Positions 1-8,600 of a stretch of 64,000 nt of DNA are shown piece after piece. A program made the translations under genes and the position numbers. The DNA lies in contig PAAG01000047.1 of NCBI GenBank assembly GCA_002698785.1, forward strand, positions 434,001 to 498,000. The letters run 5' to 3'. This DNA comes from Verrucomicrobiales bacterium. GTDB lineage: Bacteria; Verrucomicrobiota; Verrucomicrobiia; Verrucomicrobiales; DEV007. The notes under the pieces are model-generated. The model saw nothing but the letters and a program-made list of their open reading frames with translations. It made no database searches and was not told where the DNA came from. Every line of letters begins with the position of its first letter. The stretch's first letter is position 1.

Positions 1-642
1 GTGATGGATTTCGACGCCCCACTTCCAGAGCCCGACGAATATGTTGTCGGAATCCGTGAAGACCTGGGATTTTCGCCCACGGACCGAATCATCCTCCAAC
101 CAACCCGAGTCGTTCCCAGGAAAGGAATCGAACTCGCCATCGAACTCGTCGGAGCCCTCGGAGATCCTGCGAATAAGCTGGTGATTTCTCATGGTTCTGG
201 TGATGAGGGGCATGATTATCTGGAATCGCTGGAAAAACTGGCGTCCGAGAAAGGTGTCGACCTTCGACTGATCTCGGATCGCATTGCAGACAAACGCGGA
301 AACAACTCACAAGGCCAGAAGCTCTACACCCTCTGGGACCTTTATCCGCTGGCCGATTTCGTCACCTATCCCAGTCTCTACGAGGGATTCGGGAACGCGC
401 TGCTGGAAGCGATCTATTTCAAAAAGCCGATTCTGGTCAATCGCTACTCTGTATATATCGACGACATCGAGCCTCACGGATTCGATTTCGTAACACTCGA
501 CGGAGTCGTTTCTGAAGATGCCGTCGAGCAAGTCCGACGGATACTCAGCGAACCCGAGCAGTTCGCCGGTTCTACCGAAAAGAACTTCCGAATCGCACAG
601 GGAGCATTCGGCCTGGGTCAGCTCACAGGTCTGCTTTCGTGA
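1..642 (+). CDS. Glycosyltransferase family 4, 5'-truncated
   Basis: C-terminal part of a GT-B glycosyltransferase (group 1/GT4), which transfers a sugar from a nucleotide-sugar donor, usually in cell-surface polysaccharide synthesis or to a small acceptor. The visible 213 residues are the second Rossmann-like half: the strand after the inter-domain linker (LQPTRVVPRKG near residue 33), then the donor-binding segment TYPSLYEGFGNALLEA near residues 122-137, with the E-x7-E type pattern typical of GT4 enzymes. The window begins inside the gene: the GTG at base 1 is in frame, but the N-terminal acceptor domain is missing, so this is not the true start. The acceptor and donor cannot be told from this fragment. 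Confidence 0.8.
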   Translation: MMDFDAPLPEPDEYVVGIREDLGFSPTDRIILQPTRVVPRKGIELAIELVGALGDPANKLVISHGSGDEGHDYLESLEKLASEKGVDLRLISDRIADKRGNNSQGQKLYTLWDLYPLADFVTYPSLYEGFGNALLEAIYFKKPILVNRYSVYIDDIEPHGFDFVTLDGVVSEDAVEQVRRILSEPEQFAGSTEKNFRIAQGAFGLGQLTGLLS

Positions 643-643
643 G

Positions 644-1138
644 TTACCCCAGCAGGATGTGAGAAAAAGTCCCCTCTCCCGCATCATATACCCCAAACGA
701 AGGCTCGCCAAAACGTCCCATGATTTCTCCGGGATTCGCCCAGACCGTTTTCCCCATCTGATGCACATACTTCTGATGGTCGTGACCACTGAAGACCGCA
801 TCAAACGCTCTCGACTCCGCGATTCTTTTGGAGATGTCAGGATAGTGATTGATCGCAATTTTCTTCTCTCCAAGATCCAGTTCCGCATATTGACCATGCA
901 AAGTCACGTGATCGAAACCTGATGCGATTTGGCTCAACAGAAATGGATCCCCATCATTGTTTCCGAAAACGGCATGTATCGGCCCAGAAAATCCCTCCGC
1001 TATCTGTTTCAAAGTAAACGGCGCACAAAAATCGCCAAGGAAGAGAAGAACTTCACATTCCAACTCGGAGACTTGCTTCAAGGCTTTCTCCAGATTCCAG
1101 ATGTTGTCGTGACTGTCGGAAAGAACGGCGATCTTCAT
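644..1138 (-). CDS. YfcE/MJ0936-type metallophosphoesterase
   Basis: Small calcineurin-like phosphodiesterase of 164 residues. The metal-binding motifs appear in family order: DSHDN at residues 8-12, a GDF block near 35, GNND near 59 and SGHDH near 117. Members of this family are Mn/Ni/Fe-dependent phosphodiesterases, often active on generic substrates in vitro with unclear physiological roles. No signal peptide is present, so it should be cytoplasmic. It converges on the glycosyltransferase gene with one base between the stop codons. The ATG at 1138 is used because the conserved MKIAVLSDSHDN strand starts there. Family assignment is firm; the substrate is unknown. Confidence 0.85.
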   Translation of the reverse strand: MKIAVLSDSHDNIWNLEKALKQVSELECEVLLFLGDFCAPFTLKQIAEGFSGPIHAVFGNNDGDPFLLSQIASGFDHVTLHGQYAELDLGEKKIAINHYPDISKRIAESRAFDAVFSGHDHQKYVHQMGKTVWANPGEIMGRFGEPSFGVYDAGEGTFSHILLG

Positions 1139-1170
1139 GATTCAAAATGGCCCAGATAGAGGCGTTTGGC

Positions 1171-1213
1171 AAAATGATGGGAAATGATGGCGTTTTCCGT
1201 TTCCCATCATTTT
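1171..1213. repeat. Perfect 14-bp inverted repeat
   Basis: AAAATGATGGGAAA at 1171-1184 is repeated as its exact reverse complement at 1200-1213, with a 15-base loop. It lies between the start of the metallophosphoesterase gene (minus strand, 1138) and the end of the AbiEii-type gene (minus strand, 1360). There is no T-run after either side, so it is not a classical intrinsic terminator. It could be a transcript-end hairpin, an operator or a small dispersed repeat. Confidence 0.7.
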
Positions 1214-1359
1214 CCCGATAACATGTTGTTCACCAGTGATATAAAATGTTTTCGAGGTCATCATTCTGTGTTTTACCACTCATCTTTGACAATCCAGACG
1301 AGCACCCCAGAATCCTAACAAAACGCTTTAAAGATGTCGAGACAGAAGATTTTATCGGA

Positions 1360-2097
1360 TCAATCATTCTGCCTGCGGAAACGATCTTCAGCCGTGGATA
1401 CACGCCAGCTTTGAATGGCAGTTTTCAATCCTTCCTTCACCTCATCAAGAGTCGGCAAGCCATCGCCTAGCGATTCGTATCCCGGATCGGAGACACCAAT
1501 CTTCCCCGAAAGTATTCGGTCCAATCCGATATCGAGCTCAAGCCTCGCCCCCAATGATAGGTAGCAGGAGGCATAGTCTTCGATGGTGAATCCGTGATCC
1601 CGAATCAGCATATACAGGTCAAGCCAGTCCCTCGACGTGGACCGGCTTGAAGTGACCAAGGCTTTCGACTGGAACAGAAATTCCAATTTCGGAACAACAA
1701 TCTTTTCGCTACCGGAAGGCTGCAACAACCGGTCCAAAAGCCCTGATGCGGTGAAAAAGCTGAGCCTGACACTGTCGCCACCAACCGAAGCAATGAAGTC
1801 CTGCTGATAATCGTGAAGTTCCATTCCCGCGATCAGGAACTCTTCGTACGATTCCTGTGAGTCGTTGCGCTCCAGCTTCCAGCCTTCCGACTGCAACGCA
1901 TTCCGCAAAGCTTTCACCCGCTCATTCGGTAACTTCAACCCTGGCCACGCGAGATCTAGGTCTTCGCTTCTCCGATGTTGAATAGACAGACTCAGCGCCG
2001 TACCTCCAATCAGGTAGAACCCGCCCAGCAAAGGATCGGATTCAATCCGACTCCACAGTTTCCTCGTCGCGGGGGGTAGTAGCTCTTTCATGGGCAC
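1360..2097 (-). CDS. AbiEii/AbiGii-type nucleotidyltransferase
   Basis: 245-residue protein of the nucleotidyltransferase AbiEii/AbiGii toxin family (PF08843-like). Family features are the GGTALSL box at about residues 32-38 and the R-SEDLDLAW segment shortly after, which carries the paired metal-binding acidic residues of the polymerase-beta fold. Characterised relatives transfer nucleotides to tRNA or GTP and act as toxins or abortive-infection effectors. The next ATG, two codons in, is an equally possible start. It overlaps the upstream 111-residue gene by 56 bases, as in a translationally coupled toxin-antitoxin pair. Many family members are solitary or of unknown role, so toxicity is an inference. 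Confidence 0.75.
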   Translation of the reverse strand: MPMKELLPPATRKLWSRIESDPLLGGFYLIGGTALSLSIQHRRSEDLDLAWPGLKLPNERVKALRNALQSEGWKLERNDSQESYEEFLIAGMELHDYQQDFIASVGGDSVRLSFFTASGLLDRLLQPSGSEKIVVPKLEFLFQSKALVTSSRSTSRDWLDLYMLIRDHGFTIEDYASCYLSLGARLELDIGLDRILSGKIGVSDPGYESLGDGLPTLDEVKEGLKTAIQSWRVSTAEDRFRRQND

Positions 2098-2377
2098 GGT
2101 CCAGCAGGGAAAGAGCTTGTTCGGTGTGATCGATGCAGTGACGCGACAATTCTCCTTCCGCCTTCAGAACATTCCAAACTCTCCACATTTGCTCAAGGCC
2201 GAATTCCACCGCGATATCGAGCAATTGCAGGAAACGTCCCGCCCGCAACGCCGCCGCGATATAAGCGTCGTCGGGCGCATCGCGATTCGACCAGATCAAT
2301 CCGGGATGATTCGCCCAGAATTCGCGGTGGTTGGGTTTGTTCACGGAGTAAGGTCGTGGAGAAATGGGGAATGGCAA
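2042..2377 (-). CDS. Putative partner (antitoxin-like) of the AbiEii protein
   Basis: 111-residue helical protein with no catalytic motif that I recognise. It begins at a TTG at 2377 with GGAGG only two bases upstream, a close spacing that weakens the start call; an in-frame stop just upstream leaves no better start. The centre (DDAYIAAALRAGRF, then LEQMWRVW near residue 65) resembles small helical proteins often encoded immediately before AbiEii-family genes. Its end overlaps the nucleotidyltransferase gene by 56 bases. Position and size suggest a cognate antitoxin or regulator, but I cannot see a DNA-binding helix-turn-helix, so this remains a guess from context. Confidence 0.55.
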   Translation of the reverse strand: MPFPISPRPYSVNKPNHREFWANHPGLIWSNRDAPDDAYIAAALRAGRFLQLLDIAVEFGLEQMWRVWNVLKAEGELSRHCIDHTEQALSLLDRAHERATTPRDEETVESD

Positions 2378-2611
2378 CGCCTCCGTATTCAGCGCAAGCA
2401 GGGAGCCTCACGTCATCATCAAGTATCGGAGCTATCGATTACCAAAATGAGTGACGCAGACTGATGCCTTCTCCGGACTATCCAGACCGTGGAAATTGAG
2501 CATACGGCTCCCACCGAATACCCGTCTTGGGCTTCGAATGGCAGGTTTCCCAGGCCACAAACCGCTTTTCTCGTAGCGAAGTATTTACTCGAATCACTCA
2601 ACTCCTTCTAA

Positions 2612-2995
2612 TCAACTCGATACGTCCAAATCCTCTCTGGCCACAGCCCATTTCAGCAATGCGTCCAGCGCAGGGCAAAGTGATTGCCCCCACTCTGTCA
2701 TTGAATACTCAACCTTTGGTGGAACCTCAGGGTACACTTCTCGATGTACGATTCCATCCCGTTCCAGTTGTCTCAGTTGCTGGGCCAACATCTTCTGGGT
2801 CACCTCGGGAATAGCTCGTTCCAGATCCGAGAACCTACGCACCTGCCCACCGAATAGCTGGAAAAGAATGCGAAGCTTCCAACGCCCTTCCAGCAACTTG
2901 ATCGCATCCTCCACTCCCTGGGCTGCGGTGAGCGGTGTCCACTCGATTTCTTTTCCTTCAGGTAAGTTACTTACTTTTTTGTGGGTTCTTGCCAT
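2612..2995 (-). CDS. HxlR-family transcriptional regulator
   Basis: 127-residue winged-helix regulator of the HxlR/MarR-like type. The family core is complete: LLEGRWKLRILFQL near residues 34-47, RFSDLERAIPEVTQKMLAQQL (54-74, recognition helix) and the wing EVYPEVPPKVEYSMT. The Cys found near the first core helix in thiol-sensing relatives (YodB, HypR, QorR type) is absent, so sensing is probably by ligand. The reading frame continues further upstream, but ATG 2995 gives the normal family length. It is transcribed away from the SnoaL/SDR genes, with only 27 bases between the two starts, so it very likely controls them. One operator arm lies inside its own codons. Confidence 0.85.
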   Translation of the reverse strand: MARTHKKVSNLPEGKEIEWTPLTAAQGVEDAIKLLEGRWKLRILFQLFGGQVRRFSDLERAIPEVTQKMLAQQLRQLERDGIVHREVYPEVPPKVEYSMTEWGQSLCPALDALLKWAVAREDLDVSS

Positions 2996-3008
2996 TTTGT
3001 AAGTAACT
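2962..3008. promoter_or_regulatory. Probable HxlR operator, inverted repeat
   Basis: AGTTACTTAC at 2965-2974 is the exact reverse complement of GTAAGTAACT at 2999-3008. The left part is also a compact palindrome, GTAAG-TTA-CTTAC (2962-2974), resembling sites bound by HxlR-type dimers. It spans the gap between the divergent HxlR and SnoaL-like genes and runs into the first codons of the regulator. Autoregulation plus control of the neighbouring operon is the natural reading. Confidence 0.6.
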
Positions 3009-3022
3009 GCGAAAATGAAAGC

Positions 3023-3388
3023 ATGTCCACTACTACAGAACAAAATCATCCTCACTCTCTGGTTCAAACCACCTTGCCAGAGGTTATCCTCAACTATATC
3101 GCCGCAGCCAATGACGGCAGAATAGAAGACGCGGCGACGTGCTTTGCAGAAGACGCTCTGGTGAATGATGAAAGCCGTGATCACCATGGCCGCGAAGCGA
3201 TCCGAAAATGGATTAACGATACAACACGGGAGTTTCAGCCGAAGAACGAAGTCCTGTCCGCAAATTCTGATGGGGACACCCACACGGTCATCTCGAAAAT
3301 CTCGGGAGACTTCCCCGGAAGCCCGATCGATCTGAAATTTCGCTTCGACGTTACCAACGGTAAAATCTCTCATCTCATCATCCAATGA
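3023..3388 (+). CDS. SnoaL-like/NTF2-fold protein
   Basis: 121-residue protein of the NTF2-like/SnoaL-like superfamily, a cone-shaped fold used by polyketide cyclases, ester isomerases and many small binding proteins. Signs are the N-terminal helix with YIAAANDGRIEDAATCFAEDALVNDE (about residues 22-47) and the later R-EAIRKWIND helix. The frame opens upstream at a GTG (2981), but ATG 3023 gives the usual family length and leaves the operator outside the gene. Its last four bases overlap the start of the SDR gene (ATGA), so the two are translationally coupled. The substrate is unknown; a small organic molecule handled together with the SDR is the simplest inference. Confidence 0.7.
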   Translation: MSTTTEQNHPHSLVQTTLPEVILNYIAAANDGRIEDAATCFAEDALVNDESRDHHGREAIRKWINDTTREFQPKNEVLSANSDGDTHTVISKISGDFPGSPIDLKFRFDVTNGKISHLIIQ

Positions 3389-4185
3389 ACGAGCCTGGAT
3401 TCCAAATTGATTCGACCGAACTATCGGGTAGGAAAGCGATTGTCACAGGAGGTACCAAAGGCGCTGGAGAAGCCATTGTGAACCGGCTGGTGCAAGCGGG
3501 TGCGGAAGTCATCACGACGGCCCGCTCAGCGCCGGAAAAGATAAAATCTCCTGCCCTCTTTATCCCGTCTGACCTTTCTACGAGCACCGGGGTACAAGCC
3601 TTTGCGGAAACTGTGCGCCAAACTTGGAATCAAATCGACATCCTGATTCACAATCTGGGCGGGTCCGCTTCACCGGGAGGAGGTTTCGCGGCATTGACGG
3701 ACGAGCTCTGGCTTGATGAACTCAATTTAAATCTCCTCGCCGCAGTGCGCCTGGACCGCGCTCTCGCCCCCAAGATGGTTGAGAGAGGCAAAGGGGTAAT
3801 CATCCATATCTCATCGATCCAGCGGAGCCTTCCACTCCCGGAATCGACCACAGCTTACGCCGCAGCCAAAGCGGCGCTAACCACGTACAGCAAAGCTCTC
3901 TCGAAAGAGATTGGTCTCAAGGGGGTTCGGGTTACATCGATCGCTCCCGGCTGGATCTACACGGAAGCAGCAGAAGAGATGGTGAAGCGAATCGCGGAAG
4001 ACGGCAATATCAGTGAAGCGGAAGCGAGACAAAGCATTCTCGATTCTCTCGGCGGCATACCGATAGGCCGCCCCGCATGGCCCTGGGAAATCGCCGAACT
4101 GACCACTTTCCTGTCATCCGACCGAGCCGCATCCATTCACGGTGCGGAATATGTCATCGATGGAGGCACCACACCGACAATTTGA
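3385..4185 (+). CDS. Short-chain dehydrogenase/reductase (SDR)
   Basis: 266-residue classical SDR that oxidises or reduces an alcohol/ketone with NAD(P)(H). The cofactor motif TGGTKGAG is at residues 21-28, the NLGG segment at 90-93, the catalytic Ser at 143-144 and Y158-x3-K162. The C-terminal block VIDGGTTPT is typical of the family. The start overlaps the stop of the SnoaL-like gene by four bases. Together with that gene, the HxlR regulator and the Dabb protein downstream it forms a small inducible enzyme unit. Such groups often modify quinones, aromatics or polyketide-like compounds, but the sequence does not show the substrate. Confidence 0.9.
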   Translation: MNEPGFQIDSTELSGRKAIVTGGTKGAGEAIVNRLVQAGAEVITTARSAPEKIKSPALFIPSDLSTSTGVQAFAETVRQTWNQIDILIHNLGGSASPGGGFAALTDELWLDELNLNLLAAVRLDRALAPKMVERGKGVIIHISSIQRSLPLPESTTAYAAAKAALTTYSKALSKEIGLKGVRVTSIAPGWIYTEAAEEMVKRIAEDGNISEAEARQSILDSLGGIPIGRPAWPWEIAELTTFLSSDRAASIHGAEYVIDGGTTPTI

Positions 4186-4212
4186 ACAGCCCAACCAAAC
4201 ACTAACAATAAC

Positions 4213-4623
4213 ATGAAAAATAAATATCCACTGGCACAGTCACTCTTCATTCTCGTGATGAGCTTTTCCCTCGCTGTTGCTCATTCAGAAGAGTCAAAAA
4301 AAGCCACAGATGCGAAACTCCACCAAATCGGCCTGGTATGGCTGAAGGATGCAGGGGACGAGGAGACAAGACAAAAGGTCATCGATGCCGTACACGAGTT
4401 TGGTCGCGCGATTCCCGAAGTGAAAAGCGCAGTCGTCGGAACGAGCGCAGGGCAAGAGAGCCCCTATCTCGATACAAGCTACGATCTCTGCTTTATCCTG
4501 ACTTTCGAAGACGAAGAGTCCCGCCAACGCTACAACGAGCACCCGGTGCATCAGAAAGCAGCGCAAGAAGTGTTTCTCCCGCTCTCAGAGAAACTGCAGT
4601 TCTATCTCTTTGTGAGTCAATAG
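4213..4623 (+). CDS. Exported Dabb-family (stress-response barrel) protein
   Basis: 136-residue protein with an N-terminal signal peptide (residues 1 to about 24, hydrophobic LFILVMSFSLAVA, cleavage likely after AHS) followed by a Dabb/stress-responsive alpha-beta barrel domain: H-x-GLVWLKD near residue 36 and a C-terminal YNEHPVHQKAAQEVFLPL segment. Dabb domains form dimeric ferredoxin-like barrels; some are cyclases or detoxifying enzymes, but most have no known activity. It starts 27 bases after the SDR gene on the same strand, so it probably belongs to the same transcript. Export to the periplasm is unusual for this fold and sets it apart from its cytoplasmic neighbours. Confidence 0.75.
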   Translation: MKNKYPLAQSLFILVMSFSLAVAHSEESKKATDAKLHQIGLVWLKDAGDEETRQKVIDAVHEFGRAIPEVKSAVVGTSAGQESPYLDTSYDLCFILTFEDEESRQRYNEHPVHQKAAQEVFLPLSEKLQFYLFVSQ

Positions 4624-4858
4624 ATCTCAATGGTAGAGACCTTCGAATAACCGGTGGGCTCGGACAGGGCGGGAGAACTGCGTGAAAAGCTCCGTTCGTG
4701 CCCTCTTGGTTTTCGAATGAACTATCGGATTCGAAGGTTTATCACATAACGAACGCACACTCACAGACAGCAGGTCGTCGAGTATCAGGACAAAGCTGGA
4801 GCTCTATCTCCTACTAGGCGACGGATATCAAGTCTCTTCGAAAGCAAACAAGGGTTAC

Positions 4859-5650
4859 CTACTCGTCGGCGGACTCTTCCCCGCCAGAACCTTCTTCCTC
4901 AGCTTTCTCTTTCTCCTCATCCCGCTCCTCCTCTTTCTCCATTTCCGGCTCAGGCCCATACCACGCTTTCGCGCTGGCATAGGTGACGGCTGTGCCAGAG
5001 TAAGAGATTGCCTCGATAACAGGTCTTCCTGCGAGGGGGAAAAGGAGTTCGTCGCCCCAGGCTTTGTGCTGGATCATGGGCTTTTCGGGGCGGTCTTCTC
5101 CGTCCTTCCAGATTCGACCGGTGACGATCCAGTTCTCCGAGTCTTCGCTTTCTTCGACCACGTTCAACTCCATGCGATAGAGGGTCTCGGAATCGAGAGG
5201 AAATTCTTTGGTGGCGAGGACGGCGCCCCGACGACGCAATTCGATCTCGTCATTTACTACTACAGCCCGCAGCTGGAATCCGTTTTTTCCGAAAAGACCG
5301 AGGCCCATCTGAGACTGGATTCTCCGTTCAGTCGGCGCCCTAACACTGACCTGGATAGTTGCCGCTTTTTCCCGAATCTCGGGACCGAATTCGAGCCACC
5401 CGTCGATCAACGGCTCCGGGAGTAATCGCAGCTTTTTGGCTTCCTTCTCTACAGACCATTTGCCGCGAACGGCTGTCGCTCCTCCGGGGTAGGATCCATC
5501 CTCCGTATTCGCGATATCGAGGAAGCCCGCCACCTTTGGTGCATCGGGCTTCTTTTCTTCTGACTCCTCGTCTTTGTCCTTATCTTGGCTCCAGGCGAGA
5601 GCCGGCGGAAGAAACGCGAGGAGGGCGAATGCGGTGATCAGCTTTCTCAT
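4859..5650 (-). CDS. Secreted LamG-like protein with acidic tail
   Basis: 263-residue exported protein of unknown function. The start at ATG 5650 gives a clear signal peptide (MRKLITAFALLAFLPPALA) and overlaps the stop of the permease gene by four bases; the longer open frame upstream is not needed. After a charged linker comes a beta-rich domain (about residues 45-225) that reads like a concanavalin/LamG-type jelly roll, with alternating strands such as MGLGLFGKNGFQLRAVVV. The last 35 residues are almost all Glu, Lys and Asp. As the last gene of the ABC-transporter unit it may be an accessory binding protein of the permease. No catalytic site is visible. Confidence 0.7.
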   Translation of the reverse strand: MRKLITAFALLAFLPPALAWSQDKDKDEESEEKKPDAPKVAGFLDIANTEDGSYPGGATAVRGKWSVEKEAKKLRLLPEPLIDGWLEFGPEIREKAATIQVSVRAPTERRIQSQMGLGLFGKNGFQLRAVVVNDEIELRRRGAVLATKEFPLDSETLYRMELNVVEESEDSENWIVTGRIWKDGEDRPEKPMIQHKAWGDELLFPLAGRPVIEAISYSGTAVTYASAKAWYGPEPEMEKEEERDEEKEKAEEEGSGGEESADE

Positions 5651-8600
5651 TCTGTCCGAATCGCACTGATCAAGTTCTCCCGCACAACAAGGCGAACGGC
5701 GATCCAGCAGAAAGCCAGGCCGCCAATCAAGACCGCTGCATTCACTCCGATCAAAAGCCCCCATGGCAAGGACGAGACTCCTTTGGTCAACTCAGGAAAG
5801 ACAGCAACCAATGCTGCGATCAAACCGAGCAGAACACCTGACACATGCAAAAACCAATATTCTGAAAGGACCATGTCCGAGAGTCTCCTGCGCGTAAATC
5901 CCATCGCCTGCATGACGCCCAATTGCCCCCTCCTCTCGAGAACGTTTCGACCGACAATGATAGCCAGGCCCAAGGTTCCCAGGAAGATCCCGAGGCCACC
6001 CAAGGTCGAAAAAATACTCAGGTAAGTGTTCTGCACTGCATTGAATTCGTTCAGCTTTTCACCCGTAGGACGCATCTCCAAACCGCGGTCACCAAACATA
6101 CGCGTCATATGTGTGGCTACGGGCTCCAGCGCTTCGACCGACTCGCCATCCATCAGGAAAAACTGGTAGCCTCCCGCATCGGGGAAGAAGCGGATGAAGT
6201 TCTTCTCGGAAACGATCAAGCTACCCTGTAGGACTGACGTATCCAGAAAACCGACGATCTTTACCGCAAAGGAATCGCCGGAAACTGTCTCGTATACGAC
6301 CAAGTCACCAAGTCCTTTTTGAAGGGCATAGATCGCAGTATTCTGATCGATAACTCCGGGAATAACAGGAACATCTTCGCTCTCCAACTCTTCGCCCAGT
6401 TGCGCCCAACCAGAGCCCTCCGAATCATCTAATCGCTTCGTGAAGGTGAACGGATTCAATTCCGTCATGGGCTCCACTCCGACGCCCATCAGGCGAGGAC
6501 GCTGGGCGCGGTTCAAATTGAGACAGCTGGCATCTTCTCCATCACTCACCCGGAAAGGAACGACGCGAAAATTCTCCTCAAACGTCTCGAGGCCATACTT
6601 CTCCCGGCCCTCCTCAGTATTGAGATCTTCGTAAATTGGCAGAGTCGATTCCCCGATGTAGGCGAATCCACCCGTCCCCGCACTGCGACGTTCAGCCCCT
6701 CGGCTCCCATCAAGTCGGAAGGAGTTGATCGCTGTAACCATAAAAACGCCCGCCGCCATGAGCCCGATCACAGCGAGGCTTCGGCCACGTTTTCTCACGG
6801 TATGTTGGCGACCAATCTCGCCCAGCGATGTCACCGTATCCGAAGGTTTCAGGAAGCGTTTGATCAGCAACGAGCAGAAGGCCACACCAGCAATGGTAAG
6901 AAGAAATCCTGCCCCGAAGAACATCCCCTGCTCGGCCATGGTGCCTTCTTCTTTCGGGGCGAATAAACATCCCAGTCCGCCCAGCAATCCGATCACCAGA
7001 CAGATCCAATCCCAACGGAATTTTCCACCCGCCCGGATCGTAAGATCATCAACACCTGAGATCAGTTCGCTGGGATGCACTTTAGAAACATTCCGACTCG
7101 CAAACCACACCACGACCAGTGCGACGATCACGGTGATGAAAAACGCAATCGCGAGCGTCACCGGTTTCAGGAAATAAACGAACTCGATCCCCGCGGCAGC
7201 TTCCTGCCAGACACCCGACATTCCATAGAGAGCGAGGCGTGTGTAAATGTAGCCTCCCAAAAGACCGATCAGCGATCCCACGATCGCAAGAATGGAAGCC
7301 TCCACCAAAAAGAGTCGGCGCACTCTCTTTCTCGTAAATCCCATCGCCATCAACAAACCGATCTGTGAGGACCGCTGCTCGATTCCGAATATGAAGACGA
7401 GGCTGGCAAGAACCAGTGCTGCCACGATCAGGAAAAAGCTCATGCTCGCAAAAAGCGATCCGAAATCAAACGAGTTGGACACCGCCGCCTTCGCCTCTGC
7501 GGGGAGATCGCGAAATGCCATTCCGAGTTGCTCCAGCTTGAGATGCACCCGCAATTGATCCACGAGCAGGGTCTGCGCATCCTCCAGCTCAAACCGAACC
7601 GAAGTAGCATTCCCGAAGCGATTCGACCACATTTCGCGAGCAGCTGCGAGGTTCACAAAGGCCTTTGGCGTCGCCCGGTATTCATCCCAGAATTCGTCGT
7701 CTTTGTCGCGAATCTTATCACGGTCGATGGGGATACCGGGCTCCCATTCATCCAAGTCTTCCACATCAAAAATCCCTGGAAAATCGGGAGTCCATTTTGC
7801 ATTCCATCCGCTTTCCCCGATGGGCACAACCTTTGCCACAGTGAAGGTCTTACTCTGCTCGACGAGAGCCCTGCCCTGACCCACCACGTTGTAAACCAGA
7901 GTGATCTCATCTCCCTGAGCAGCCTCCAGATCCTCCGCCAACCAATCGGAAAGAATGATGTCGGTGTCTGAAATCTCTTTGCCTACGATCTGATTCAGAT
8001 TCGGCCCAACTCCAGTGACCATCGAGTACGGAGTGAGCTTGTCCCCTTTTTTGATATCCGTCGCCAGATAAGTGAGCACCGGGGATTCTGTCTTCGCCAC
8101 CTCCCCTAACGCATCCACTATCGCGGCGTCGAAAAACACACGGGAACTCACCATTTGCTTCACTCCGGGACGATCCGTATCGGTTACGGAAAGCTGCAAA
8201 TCCTCGAGACTCCACGACTCTCCGGCAGCCTTTCGAAAAGCTTCGGCATCGACACTGTCATCGCCAGCGAGAATGTTGACCAGCCCCGGTTGCTCCAGGA
8301 AATCCTGAAGCCGGGAAAGTTTCACAAACAGCGTCGACGGTGGCACCTGTTCGGCTCGCAGGGAATACAAACCAAACGCCTCAGCATCGACAATATTCGT
8401 CACCTCCAGAGACATGGGCGTTGTCTGCTCGGACTCTCCCGACAATGGCGCATCTTTCGATAGTGCTCCGGGCAACTCGACACGCATGATCAGCGTGTCG
8501 CCAGTGCTCGCCTCGATACGATTGGCGAGAGGCTCGTTGATGGCTACCCAGCGATCATCATCGAAACCTTCGGGAGCCTTTCCGCCGAGGGATAGATTCC

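Noticed and set aside
1246-1470. 74-codon plus-strand frame
   Set aside because: Half of it overlaps the end of the AbiEii-type gene in antisense, and no motif is visible.
2419-2601. 60-codon minus-strand frame between the HxlR gene and the AbiEii partner gene
   Set aside because: No domain, no clear ribosome-binding site, odd composition. The 234-base gap is better left as non-coding.
4624-4858. Possible tRNA-like TTCGAAT segment and ACCTTCGAA/TTCGAAGGT arms
   Set aside because: No cloverleaf can be drawn around it; the arms are about 90 bases apart and only 9 bp long. I see nothing more than a gap between convergent genes.
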